From assembly GCA_036346395.1 (NCBI GenBank), contig CM070594.1:30661385-30725384 (forward strand): DNA of 64,000 nucleotides, in the 5' to 3' direction. The stretch comes from Hsuehochloa calcarea. Lineage: Eukaryota; Streptophyta; Magnoliopsida; Poales; Poaceae. Position 1 is the stretch's first letter. Each line of letters opens with the position of its first letter. The position numbers and the translations under genes are program-made. This document shows, in pieces, positions 21,951-33,446 of this stretch. The notes under the pieces are model-generated. The model saw only the letters and a list, made by a program, of their open reading frames with translations, had not been told where the DNA came from and did not search any database.

Positions 21951-23279
21951 CTAAAATCAAAACACCGGCAAGAGTGAGTCCAAGACTCAGCAAAGTACAA
22001 TTAGCAAGACAATAACATTTGTAACTGTAACCATCACCATCCAACCCCAAACCTCAATAATGAACATGTCATATGCTCATGCTATGCAAGTTGCTCAAAT
22101 GCACCTTTCATTTCTCTTTTGCATATACCGGTATTGCGAAGTATGCATCCGTCGATGCATACCCATGCCTATGCCTTCTAGCACAGGGACCATAGCACAT
22201 ACTCCACAAGTATGACGACCAAAAGCCCGTCATATTCTTGACGGGGACCTTAATCAATACTTGGTCACCACGTGACCAAGCCTCCAATATGATATCATGA
22301 TGCACATGTGCAGAACATTAAACCATCATACAGAAATAAACTTACTCATACTTCTAGCATTCATAATCATTGACATTCATAACATTCTAGCATCCATGAA
22401 CAACGCAAAATACTCATAATATAGCAAACATGAACAATTGCTCATAATTAATCTACCACTAATTATACTTGCCTTTTTTCCGCTACGAGGCGCGAAGAAG
22501 CAGGGATGAAGCCTCTACTCCGGAACTCCGCCTCCTACACAAGAATAGTGCTAGCAATAAATACCCTGAGAAGAAGGACTTCAATTATGCCCCTCAACCC
22601 AAATCCTTGAGACCTAGGGCTCGGATTGAGGTTCTACACAATTCCCCCGACAGTCTAGCATAAAACTTCCCGGGACAGCAGTACTAAAAATGTTATAACT
22701 TTCACTACGAAACTCGGAACAGTGTGATCTTGGTCTCTCTAGAACAATGACAAAACCGTCTACGAAAACCTAGTTGGTAAAGTCCCCTGATTCGGCCTCC
22801 TACTAAATCTTGTGTTCGGGGAAAGTTTCTGTCTCTACAAGTCTGACAATTAGGAAACAGCGGCGGTAAAAATTCTATAACTTTTGATTGCCAACACTAA
22901 AAATTGTTTTATTTATCAACTTGGAAAACTTACTGAATTCCCCACAAATTTTGTGTTGGTGACCCTTCTGATTCGGGCTCTAAATAATTCCTATTGGCCA
23001 GACAATGAATCTGCTAAAATTCGTCAGCCCTCCTGGACAGTCGCACAAAAACTACCATAAGTACTAATTGGTAACTCCAAATCAGGTGATCTCAGTGCCT
23101 AAAGAAAGTTAAGACCGAGGGATACATCTTTCTAAGAGGTGGTCAGATCAGAAAACATACGCATGCCACTCAAAACTGGCGGCCAACAGCACTGAACAAA
23201 ACTAATCTGCTACCGACAGCACCAACTTGAATTGAAAAATTCTACCGGTCTACTGGGAATCAAGATTACCCTTGAAGAA
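21951..23279 (-). other. Putative LTR leader intron (solo LTR F), 1329 nt
   Basis: Donor CAAGG/GTAATC has its GT at 23279-23278. The acceptor GATTTTAG/GTACC has its AG at 21952-21951. The branch-point-like CTCAC lies 25 nt before it, within the TGAGTC-TTG-GACTCA hairpin at 21975-21989. The family is clearly different in sequence from B, which makes retention of all sites informative. Confidence 0.6.
22125..22285 (-). promoter_or_regulatory. ACCGGT palindrome and hairpins of LTR F
   Basis: ATACCGGTAT at 22125-22134 is followed by a 9-bp stem GTATGCATC/GATGCATAC around CGTC (22141-22162). Further hairpins follow: CCGTCA/TGACGG near 22227-22244 and TTGGTCAC/GTGACCAA near 22262-22280. The layout matches A and B but the stem sequence is unrelated to theirs. 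Confidence 0.6.
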
Positions 23280-24993
23280 TCGCTAGAGAATGAAGCTTCG
23301 CCGCGTGCGGGGGCTCTCCTCCTCTCCTTTCCTCCTTCTCTCCCTTCTCCCTCTCCTCTTTCCTGAGATCTTCCTCCTTGGCCGGCCACCCTACTGACGC
23401 TTTCTCGCCTTTCTTCCACTGGGCAGCAGCAAGAGGCTTCACCGGGGAAGATGGGGGTGCTGCCGGGGACGTGGTGGTGCAAGAGGAGGTGGGGGTGGCG
23501 GCACAAGGGGTGGGGGCGGCTCCAAGGGGAAAAGGGGGAGAAAAGGGGTGGGATTAGGGTTTTGGGGGGTGGAATCCCCTTTGGCCGCCACAGGTGGATC
23601 CCTCTGGCCGTGGCCCATGACCAGTTGTCGAAAATATGCAAAATCCCCCTTTTTTCTAGGAATTTTCTCTTTTTTCATTGTTCTTTCTTCTCCCGACTAG
23701 TTGTCTAATTACCCGATTAAATTCCATGGTATTACACTTGGCTGCCACCTCCAGCAGCTCCTCTCCCTCCCAGCAGCATCTCCTCCATTGGTGAGGCTCA
23801 CTGTTGCTGGCCAAGGAAATCCCTCCCGCTGCCGACCAAGAAGGAAAAGAAGACAACTCGCCTTCAGTGTTGGCCGGTCAGGAAGAGGGAAGCGGGGGAA
23901 GGGAGGAGGGAAGGGTGAGGGGATCATGTGGTGGTTCTTGCGTTCTTAAGCGGGTTCTCCAAGGGTAACCCTTCCAATCCCATTTGATTAGTTTGTAATT
24001 TTTGCGATTAGGCGATATCAGTAATAGATTGATTTCTGGCAGTGTGATGTGCTCGGTTGTTTTAGGGTAGTTAACGGAGGAATTTTACCAGGACATCTCC
24101 TAGAGATTTGTGGGAATCATCGTTAGCTTTCCGTAGAGTCCTGGATCAAGTCATTTGGAGTTCTGGATCTCAAGTTATGTAATTTACAACGTCGCTGTCC
24201 TAACGTTCTATTGGGATTCTGACAGATTGTAGTAACTGGTTATTAGGAATTAGCAAATGAATTTTTTAGAGCATTGCACCAACACGAAAGTTGTAGGTAT
24301 TTGCATAATATTTCCATATAGCTATAGTTCATATTTTTTGGATATCTTTACTGGAAGTTATGTAAGTTTTTGTCTCGCTGTCCAGAACCTCTGACGAGAT
24401 TTAGTAGCTTGAGTAATCTATTTAGTAGGGGTAGAGGGTGACAGAATCTGGGAATATTGCCAACTTGGTTATTGTGGGGAATTTAGTAAGATTTCCAGAG
24501 TATCAAAGATCACTAATTTTGGTTATACCTACAAAAAGTTATAATTTTTAGAAGGGGACTATCCCGTTTTGGACAGATCGTTGTTCTGGGGAGTTGGTAT
24601 TTTTGGGCTGTGTTAGGGAGCATAGTTTGTCGTATATTTGTTTCTAACAATACCTTATCCAAAAATATTCTCTTATTAAGGTTGTTAAAAATGTTCAGGC
24701 GGTGGGTTGGTTCTGGGGGCAGCGCCCTCTCCGCATCATCAATCTTCGCAGGGTTAAGGCAAGTGCATTTAGTTGGTTGTAATATTGAATTGAATGTTTG
24801 CATTGTGACTATGTTCCTTTTCATGAATGTCACTGCTAATTATTACTTTCTTATGATGGATTTTTGTATAGATTTATATGCATCATATTGTTATCCTTGA
24901 GACTTGACCATGTGGAGGCTAAGTATTGATTTTGAGGTCCCTGTCATGTTTCGACGGGCTTGTGGTCCCTACACTCGTGGAGTGTAGGCTTAT

Positions 24994-27134
24994 TGTAACA
25001 CCCTGACTATAAGGAAGTCAAGATGTCACCTACAATCACTACTCTTCAAATGAATAACATCAAATCGCATGATAAGGTAAAGCAAGTATTAAGAATATAT
25101 GGAAACAAGTATTCATCCTCAAGTCGTAATCAACGAAATGGAAGTAAACAATTCAGAAAGATATGGTAAACCAGGCCATGATGGCTTATTACAATGCAAC
25201 ACAAATCATAACTAACGACAATAAAAGTCCTCAAATTGTTTGATATAGGATAGTGAGTGCAACGTGATGAACTACCCTCCACAAGATCATTCTTCCTTGT
25301 CATTTACCTAAATAAGACAATAAAGTAAGAATGAGCCAAAGACTCGACAAGCAAATCAGATGTAACAATCAAACATACAATGAGCAATATATCACAAACA
25401 TAATTTGAACAACTACTGGAAACGAATTTATGAATGGATGAAGTGGAATGGTGCATTGAAGGAAATGGACATATTGCAGCATATACCGGTATAGCGAGTG
25501 AATCACCCGTCGGTGTTCACTTAAAGTAATCGTATGAAGAACGTTTCATACGACTGTCCATCGTGGCCCACATTGGAATGGTGGACTCACGTAACGTGGC
25601 CCACATTGGAATTGTGGACTCACGTACCCATCTTGGAATTGATGGGATTTCAAGTGCCCATACTGGAATTGATGGGTCTTACCAAAATAATGTATGCATG
25701 TCATGATGATCCCATGTCAATATTGAATAGTACTCATAAATGAAAAGAACACATGGCATTCATCTACAAACACGAACAAATGTAAGCATTCATTCACACA
25801 ATATACATGACATCAATCATTGAATACAAATTACTTGCCTGCCGCGCTGCAACGGGTTGGGAGGTAATTGAGATACCACTCCACTCACCGCTTCACCGCC
25901 TACAATATAAAATAATGGAAATAAGGACAAGCGAGTATGGAAATGCTACACGTGTCCTCCCTCAATCTCTAACCAAACTAACCAAATAAAAGTTCAATTT
26001 GATCAATTTACCCAACCATTTCAATTATCCCTAATCTGGTAGTTTTACTAAAAAATTCACCAATAAAAAACCGTAAGTCCAAAAGACCTGAAACCAGTGC
26101 TCAAAGTTTCTTAACTTAACTGGCTACAAAACTCTAGTTGATGGTAAACTCTAATTCGGCCAATACAGACGTCTAACCATCCAATGAAGAACTACAACTG
26201 CAGTCTGCCCAGAATTCAGAACAGCCCTAAAGAAAATGCTCTAACTTTTAAACCACTGATCCAAATAAAGTGATTTTTATCATCCTGGAAACATGGTGAA
26301 ATTATCTTCAAAATCCTAGTTGGGTGGCCGACCTGATTCTGAATCTAACTAGATCAAAACCTAGGTGCAACCTACTATACCCAGCAGTTCTGACAGACAG
26401 ACCAGCACGTAGTAAAACAGTCATAACTTTTAATCTACTGTGTGAAAATTCGTGATCCAGATGCCAAAAGAAAGCTAATGAAATAAGGAACAAAACTCTA
26501 GAAGGCTAAAACCTCCAATTCTGCCTCTAAGGCACCCAAAACCGAGTTGCAACATTCTGTACAGAACCGATCTACTAACAGAGATTACGCGATACTACAA
26601 AAAACATTGAATCGACAACTCTAATGCAATCAAACAGCGATGGGGTCTCTCGTTACCCTTGTAGACCCGAAGAACGACGAGGATCAACTTCCTGAAGACT
26701 TCCCCTCTCCTTCTTTGGTCAGCCCCAAATCCACAAACCCGATTGGAATGCAAGCGCCCGGCGGAGGAAGAATCGAAGATGAACGCGAGGAGGACCGGGT
26801 GTGCAACTCCGGGGATCTCCAATGGCAGCCACCAATGGAGGGGGAGGCGCCTAGGAGGAGGGGAGGAGGAGATGGTGCGGCACAAGGGGGAGGAGAGGCG
26901 GCTCAAGGGGGAGGGGTGGAAGGCACTAGGGTTTGGGGAAGTGGTGCCCCCCCCTTTGGCCGGCCCCTACTTGGGCTGGCCGGCCCACTAATGGGCCTCC
27001 TGGGTCGCGAACTGCGGCCCAGGTTGCCTGACATTAACGTATACCCCCCCGACGATTGGAATTTTCCGACGAAAACAAAATCTTTTACTCTCTCCGACCT
27101 CTTTCTTTCTACCGAACATTTCCGGAGTATTACA
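24994..27134 (-). mobile_element. Solo LTR G (A family, 2141 bp) inside E
   Basis: TGTAACACCCTGACTATAAGG...AGTATTACA termini are flanked by cttat (24989-24993, 27135-27139). It aligns with the A LTR over its full length and lacks the deletion seen in the A 3' LTR. It carries a telobox near 26925-26935, donor GT 26656, hairpin array 25498-25680 with ACCGGT at 25482-25493 and acceptor AG 25308. No internal region is present. Confidence 0.93.
25308..26656 (-). other. Putative LTR leader intron (solo LTR G), 1349 nt
   Basis: Donor AAGG/GTAACG has its GT at 26656-26655. The acceptor TTTAG/GTAAATG has its AG at 25309-25308. Layout and length match the A 5' LTR. The hairpin near 25332 is slightly altered (GACTCG), again at a CAG site. 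Confidence 0.55.
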
Positions 27135-27765
27135 CTTATGGTCCCTATGCTAGAAGGCATAGGCATGGGTATGCATCGACGGATACATACTCTGCATTAC
27201 CGGTAAATGCAAAGAGAAAAAAAAGTGCATTTGTTGGCATTTACATTGTATGTAGCATATGAGTTGTTCTTGAGATGAATACTGTGATTGGTTGACTGTG
27301 ACAAAGTTGTAAGTTGGATTACTGATTTATTTGTACTTGCTGAGTCATGGACTGACCTTTGCAGTTTGATTGTATTTTAGGTACCTCTTGCGCGAACGTG
27401 GTGCATGGGAGGCGCTAGTGTCATGATCTGTTGCACACTTCCACAAATGTCCATGAATAAATAATTTTGCACTATGCATTAATAATTGAGCAAACTTTTA
27501 AGATATTTTTATTGGACTTGTCTCCACGCTTCTGTTATCTTTGTAATGGAGTTGATTATCGTATCATGAGTTTTTATAACTATGATTTAAGTTGGATGTT
27601 GGAATATCTGTTTAGGTTATTGTAGTTTTATTAGAATCCCATGTTTGGTCAATTATACAAAGGAGGTTCTGCTGAAATTTTGTGTAATATCTTAGGTTTT
27701 AAATTTGTTATCTTGATATTTTAGTAATATTCCATGCTTATGTTGGGCTGGGGTGTTACACTTTT

Positions 27766-28563
27766 TCAAGAGACGATGCAAATAAAGATGATTTATAACA
27801 TGACAAGCGGTACTGATTCATTCCACAAAAAAGATATTGGAAATATTATATTTATCAAGCATTGCCCTAGCCATTTCAATTAATATTCGATTTTTCCTTT
27901 CTACAATTCCATTTTGCTCCGGAGTGTAGGTTATGGAAAATTCATGCTTTATTCCAAGTTCATCACAAAAATATTCAATTTTGGTGTTCTTGAACTCGAA
28001 ACCATTATCACTGCGAATTTTCTTAATTTTGAAATCAAATTCATTTTGATCCTTTTTGCAAAACTTTTGAAAATACGAGAGGTTTCGACTTTGTCATCTA
28101 GGAAGAATATCCATGTATATTTAGAGTAATCATCCAGAATGAGTAAACAATAGTTATTACCCCCGATACTCTTATAGGTTGTCGGCCCAAATAAATCCAT
28201 TTGTAAGAGTTCCAATGGTCTAGAAGTTGACATGATATTTTTGCAAGGATGAGAATTTGTGACTTATTTCCCGGCTTGACAAGCATTACAAAGTCTATTC
28301 TTTTCAAACTTCACATCTTTCAAGACAACAACTAAATCATGTTTGAAAATATTTTTGAGTTGCATCATACTAACATGAACTAACCTTCTATGTCAAAGCC
28401 AACCCAAAGAAGTTTTTGCAATCAAACATATTTTCAAGCATGAATCATTTGAAGAAAAATCAACTAGACAAAGATTTCCAAATCTAAATCCTTTGAAAGC
28501 TAAAGAGTTATTCTTTTCATAAAAAATGGAAACACCGTCGTAAGAGAATGAACAAGTTAAGCC
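27766..28563 (-). pseudogene. Copia D: GAG-pre-integrase and integrase core
   Basis: In sense from 28563: a GLTCSFSYDGVSIFYEKNNS stretch and SLAFKGFRFGNL, an HRRLVHVS zinc-finger half, the second half CNACQAGK, then STSRPLELLQMDLFGPTTYK containing the first catalytic Asp. IRSDNGFEF carries the second Asp and PEQNGIVERKNR the Glu. One TGA interrupts the block just before STACHV. The sequence stops at solo LTR E (27765) and resumes at 21291. Upstream parts (protease, Gag, 5' LTR) are absent because K begins at 28564. It belongs to the same SIRE/Maximus-like gene as 345-534 and 19973-21291. Confidence 0.88.
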
Positions 28564-28927
28564 TGTAATACCCTGGAAATCGAATCGGTAAATCACAGAT
28601 TTAGCCGAGAGGAGAAAAGGGAATAAGAGGAATAGTAAAACATGAAACGACAGGGGGTCATCTGATATTTTTCGCCAACTTTGGGCACGGGCGCGGCCCA
28701 GGAGAGGCCTCCTTGTGGCCGGCCAAGAGAAGTGCCCACCCCCAAAACCCTAGTGCCCCACCTCTTTCCCCCTTTTCCCCCTTTCCTCCTCCTAGCACCC
28801 ATGGCTCTCCCCACCCTCCCCCTGCGCCAGATTGGTTCGTCAGATTTGGGTAAGTTCCGTACATTTTCTGATCTGTCCACCTTTTAGAAAGTTGTAGCCC
28901 TTGATCTTAGCTTTCTTTTGGATCATA
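28564..28927 (+). mobile_element. 5' start of a gypsy-type LTR (element K), truncated
   Basis: TGTAATACCCTGG starts exactly where copia D breaks off. The sequence has the family layout of an LTR 5' part: GGCCGGCC near 28720, telobox AAAACCCTAG near 28744-28752 and a CT-rich leader. It ends at about 28927, joined to copia H' Gag sequence without an LTR end. It could be the missing 5' part of the LTR whose 3' part is M (62513-62971); both are plus-strand. Confidence 0.75.
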
Positions 28928-30164
28928 ATATCAATCATAATATCCTGCTTCTTAATCATTTTTACTTACTTATGCAATTTCTATTCAGCAAGCACTAAAC
29001 CCCTTTTCATGTCAGCAATTGAAGGGCATACCTCATCAGGATCACTAAAAGGATCCTCATCATTGGAGGAGTCGCTGTCGTGGCTGTTCTTGGCCATGAA
29101 ACACATGCCTGTGAAGTCATGAGACTTCTTCTTGCCACGGGAGTCACTCTCGTCGTCCTCCGTCTCCGAGTCCACATCGCTCATATTTACATTCTCTAGA
29201 GCGGCAAGGACCCGGCTGACAAACTTGCGATAGTTTGTCTTCTTGGGTTTTGCATCCCTCTCCTGGGGATGTCTTCGTGTCTCCTTCTCCTCCTTGCCCT
29301 TTAGCTTGGGGCACCTGGAACGAATGTGGTTTGGCTCACCACATTCAAAGCACGTGATAGGTCCACTTCTCCTCCTATTCCTCACCTTGTTGTACGCTCT
29401 CGTGAATTTGGTGGATAGGAGGGCTAAGTCATCCTCGGGTAGTTTCTCAAGTTGCTCATCGCTCAAAGAATGCAAAGCAGACAATGAAAAACCAGATGAG
29501 CTACAATAGATAGAATCAGAAGAACAACCCTTGGATTTGTCGACCACTAATGCCATCGACTCTGTCTTGGGGAGACGCGAGATAAAATCAATCTCATGCG
29601 TCTTCAACCTAGAGTATAGCTTATCCATGGTAAGCTCACTCATGACAGTGTTGTCATTGATGGAAGTGATCTTCATTCCCGAGACCTTCACATCAAGAGC
29701 ACCCAAAAGCTGGCGTGCATTCTCGGACTTCGAGAAAAACCGAGTCAACAACATGGAGATCATGAAGGATCTTAGAGAATCTTCCCACGGCCGTCCAAAG
29801 ACTAACCGTGCCTTTGCTCGATCTTAGAGTATACTTTCTTCAGCTGGTTCTGTCTCACTTCCTTGATCGCAGTGGACCCTCGTGATAATCACAAAGAGTC
29901 CGCGGATCTCATGAGCGAACCGCAAATGAGCAACACGCTCAAACTCGGATCGACTAAGACCTTGGATCAAATAATTCGAGCCTTGTTTGTTGGCCTCCAT
30001 ATCCGGAGTGATCATATCGTCATCGGTGCACGACATAAGGGTTTTACCTTAAGCCAAATAACGTGCCCTTGAGCCTCGATATAAGCTCGCATACGAGCCT
30101 TCCAATATGCAAAGTCAACTCCATCAAAAATATGTGGCTTGGTTGAGTACTTGTCAGTCGCCAT
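28928..30164 (-). pseudogene. Gag fragment of a second copia H unit (H')
   Basis: It is nearly identical to 49163-50406 of the full H Gag: ATG at 30164, N-terminal UBN2-like region and CCHC zinc knuckle near 29320-29365. It is truncated at 28928, at the position equal to H residue about 415. Differences from H are mostly at CAG/CTG sites and break the frame near 29763-30036. Its primer site and start adjoin the LTR at 30221, so it is the 5' end of a tandem unit that shares that LTR with H. Confidence 0.85.
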
Positions 30165-30205
30165 GGCTCCAAAGACCGGTTACGATCTATTGATAAGAGC
30201 TAACC

Positions 30206-30218
30206 GGCTCTGATACCA
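30206..30218 (-). other. Primer-binding site of copia unit H'
   Basis: The minus strand reads TGGTATCAGAGCC, matching initiator methionine tRNA, next to the LTR edge at 30221. Since the LTR's other side has a polypurine tract (32071), this LTR serves two units. Confidence 0.85.
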
Positions 30219-30220
30219 CT

Positions 30221-32070
30221 TGTAGGACCGCAAAGGCGACTAGGGGGGGTGAATAGGCGCTTTCTCAAATTTCTCGCCTTAATCAAATTCAACACGAACT
30301 TTACTCCTTTAGCTATGAAAGCTAAGAAGATCAGTAAGCGCACAGAGGAAGCCTTGTGCTGAATTCGATAACCCCCTCAACCACAAAACACAAATATGGA
30401 GACTTAAACTCAAGGGGTTGATCTGAGCACAGGCGGTCTGACTGGCTACCAAGGGCGGTCTGACCGGTTTGAAATCGGTTCGACCGGCCTTCAACTGGCG
30501 GTCTGAATGCTGGCGGTCGGACCGCCGTATAGAAATCGGTCAGACCGATTTTGTCCAGTACTGAAAAACAATGCCCAAATCCAAAACGAAATTTGGTCCA
30601 ACTTTTGATTCAACCAATGAAACTTGACCAAATTTCGAGCACACCTCCCTAAGGATATTAGAGACCTATTTCTAGCGATGATCCTTCAGATCCACTTCGC
30701 AAAACCGATCTCTCAAGGTTTTATCAAAGAAGTGCACAAACCCTAGAAATATGAAAAACTTTGATTCAAGACTTGCTTGCGAGGGTTGATGGTCTAGATG
30801 ATTATAGGAGTATTTCCACACATCAAAGCAAGAGAAAATAGGTCAAGAGACCAAGCTTAACCACTTGAATCAAGGAAGCACCAAATTCATCCAAAAGAGA
30901 GAGGAACACAAAGGGAGACAAATGATCTCTCAAGCAAGCATCACAAGATTGACTGATCACAATAGATGCTTACAAAGCCTCTCCAACAAGAAGGACAAGA
31001 GCTCACACAAGGAGCACACACACAATCTCCAAACCCTAGTTTCTCCTCTCCTCTCCTCCAAACCCTAGAAAAGGATGAAGAAGGCCAAATGAGTGCTTAG
31101 AGGTTTTCCATCTCCCCCTTTCTATTTATAGGAGAGGCCTAGGGTTTCACTTTTGGGACCCACTTAAACATGGGACCCACACACACATACAACTCAATCT
31201 GTTGAAGCAATCGCCTGCTTCACCACGTGTAGGTTGATTAGCGGCTCTCCATGTCGTCAAGTTCCAGCCAGGGACTTGCACCGACTTCCGCACCGCCTGA
31301 TCCAACCAGCTGCACCGAACTGCCCGTTCGATCCATCTTGCCCATTCTGCACCATGCTTGAGTCACACGACCTCACCCGGTATCCATGATCGTTCTGGAC
31401 CTCAGCTCTCCAAGCGTAGTCCCGATCCAACTCACCGTTGACGTCGTTGACCTGCAAGCCACCTGCACAGCAATAGACAAACAAACCAACTCTGAGAACA
31501 AGTTCTTCACAACTTGACCCACGTTAGTTCCACAATGCAATAAACAACAATAAAGCATTGAACTCCATACAATAACCACAATTAAAACACATCAATGCAA
31601 AGAAGGCCAAGCTTCAAGTGATCGGCGGTTTGACCGCCCCACAACGCCGGTCCGACCGATTTCAGGCCGGTCGGACCGATTCCACAACGGCGGTCGGACC
31701 GCCCGAAAAGACTTAGCCAAATTTTCAGCTCGAAAATCCGAAACCTTCTGGAATTTTCAACTGAATAGAACTTTTGACTGGGAGCTCCAAAAATGATGTG
31801 ACCACATCTAGGAGACACCCCTCACTTGCCTACAGAACCTATTTTTGGCTTAGCTCCAAAAACCACTTTTCAACAAATCGGTCGGACCGGCCACCATGGC
31901 CGGTCGGACCTCTCCACGGGCGGTCTGACCGCCCAACATAGCCGGTCAGACCGCCTGTGGTCTGACAGCCTTGAAGCAAAACCGAAAATGCGTGATTTTG
32001 CAAACCAACAAAGCCATTGCCAATTGACTCATCATTCTAAGATCGTGCACATATCCTCACGATATCCACA
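30221..32070 (-). mobile_element. Copia H 3' LTR (1850 bp), shared with unit H'
   Basis: TGTAGGACCGC...GATATCCACA termini; 30221-31507 matches the 5' LTR at 50463-51751. A TATA box (CTATAAATAG on the minus strand) lies at 31132-31141 with AAACCCTA-type teloboxes on either side (near 31042-31070 and 31138-31147). Two clusters of the palindrome CGGTCNGACCG lie near its ends (30430-30560 and 31620-31970). The frames within are not genes. Confidence 0.92.
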
Positions 32071-33446
32071 ATCTCCCCCTTGATGAACACATTGGCAATT
32101 TCCCAGAAAATATGGTTTTTCAAATTGAAAAGTAAAAACACGTCGTTTTCGCGTAAAGGCCCAACTTGGTCCATAAGCAAGAAAAAGCCTAGGAACCGAC
32201 CAAGCTGGCTTCAGGATAGTATAAGCAAGTGAGATAAGGCAATGAAAGCACAAATGACTTCAATTTTGAGAAGATGGCCAAAAATCTCACTAAGGTCCAT
32301 ATGAAAGACAAATGTTCTATTTGACCTTTGATCGTTGTGAGTCTTCTTCAATTGTAACTAACATCTTTAAAAGGCAATAAAACCCAGAGACTCAACTCAC
32401 TATGATCACAAGTTTTTAAAAGGTTCATATGTTTTTTTTGTATATGAATTCTTTTCTATATGAAACCATAAGCTCCACAACAGTATTTTCTCAATCCTTC
32501 TCCCTCTTTGACAATGAATTCATCAAGATGCATGGGAAAGGAAAGAGTATGATGAAATGACTTTATTTTTGAAATTTAACAAAAAGGAGCCATGACCATT
32601 ATCTATGTAGACAGTACAAGAATTATACCAAGCCATATAAGGAGTAGACGCTATATTCAATCATGGCAAAATATGTACAGCAAAGCTGAGACTAAAATAG
32701 CAGTAATCTGAGATTAAAAGAATTGAAACCATGAAAGGTTGCTCAATATCATAGATTCACTAAAAGCAACCAAAAATGAGTCAAGCCATGTCTATAAGTA
32801 AAAGGAGACCCAAAACAGGAACTGAGGCATTTTGAGCAATAAGAGTTCACATATGAAGCAAAATTCAAGCACTTAGCATTTTGAGCATTTTCCTAAAAAG
32901 GATTTTTTTTCAATGTGCTAGATCTCAAGCCTTTCCGCGACCATCTCAAGCGATAAGCTTAAAAGAGTGGTCTAGGTCATCCAAAACTCCCCCTGAGTTC
33001 ATGCCTAGTGCAATGGCAAGCCGTCTCATGAGAAAGGTTTGGTGAGATCAGTTTTTTCACACATAAAATCTTATTTTTTATTTGCTTGACTTAAGAATTT
33101 AAAAAGCTCATTTTTCATCTCAAAATAAGTTCAAGACTCAATTTAACATATATGACATGGCATGAATCATAAGAGGATCACTAGAGCAAAACTAGTCACA
33201 AGATCCAACAAGACATGGTTTGATTCAATTTGCTCAGAGATATAAAGCTAGCAAGGCAAAAGCTAAGCTAAACAAGAAGAGCCATAAAAGAAGTCTAGCA
33301 GACTATCACTTGATATGACAAGGTATAGAACATGACATCAAGCCATACAAGGATAATAATCAAAGCTCCACAAATTTTATTATGCAAGACAATTGAAATG
33401 AAACATGCATTATGATACAATGAATGCAAAAAGAGCAAATTCCCCC
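32071..33446 (-). other. Copia H polypurine tract and 3' untranslated region
   Basis: The minus strand at 32081-32071 reads AAGGGGGAGAT, directly before the LTR start TGTGGATATC. The remaining 1.37 kb up to the RNase H stop has no open frame of note. A second purine-rich tract near 32500-32510 and one at 32985-32992 (CTCCCCCT on plus) resemble extra polypurine tracts. No env-like gene is visible. Confidence 0.7.

Larger units (their letters stand above)
21565..23736 (-). mobile_element. Solo LTR F (gypsy type, 2172 bp) inside E
   Basis: TGTAACACCCCAG...GGTATTACA termini are flanked by cttgg on both sides (21560-21564, 23737-23741). It is a distinct family from A and B but has the same layout: telobox near 23551-23566, GC-rich leader 23280-23600, donor GT 23279, hairpins around 22141-22285, ACCGGT palindrome 22125-22134 and acceptor AG 21951. 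No internal region is present. Proline-rich frames at 23210-23680 reflect composition. Confidence 0.92.
23965..27380 (+). other. Putative LTR leader intron (solo LTR E), 1270 nt without nested G
   Basis: On the plus strand AAGG/GTAACC has its GT at 23965-23966. TGTATTTTAG/GTACC has its AG at 27379-27380. The branch-point-like CTGAC lies 26 nt before it, next to the imperfect hairpin at 27341-27355. The GC-rich to T-rich switch is sharp at 23965. Length is given after removing G and one duplication copy. Confidence 0.6.
21297..27760 (+). mobile_element. Solo LTR E (gypsy type, plus), with solo LTRs F and G nested inside
   Basis: TGTAATACTCC at 21297 and GGGGTGTTACA ending at 27760 are flanked by the perfect duplication ctttt (21292-21296, 27761-27765). 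Without F and G it is 2141 bp: 21297-21564, 23742-24993 and 27140-27760. It has no internal region, so it is a solo LTR. It carries a telobox near 21485, donor at 23965, hairpins at 24930-24990, the stem-loop/ACCGGT cassette at 27169-27206 and acceptor at 27379. It interrupts copia D's integrase. Confidence 0.93.

Noticed and set aside
31620..31970. Palindrome clusters in copia LTRs as a CRISPR-like array.
   Set aside because: Spacing is irregular, spacers are LTR sequence, and the genome is clearly plant; these are LTR-internal dyads.
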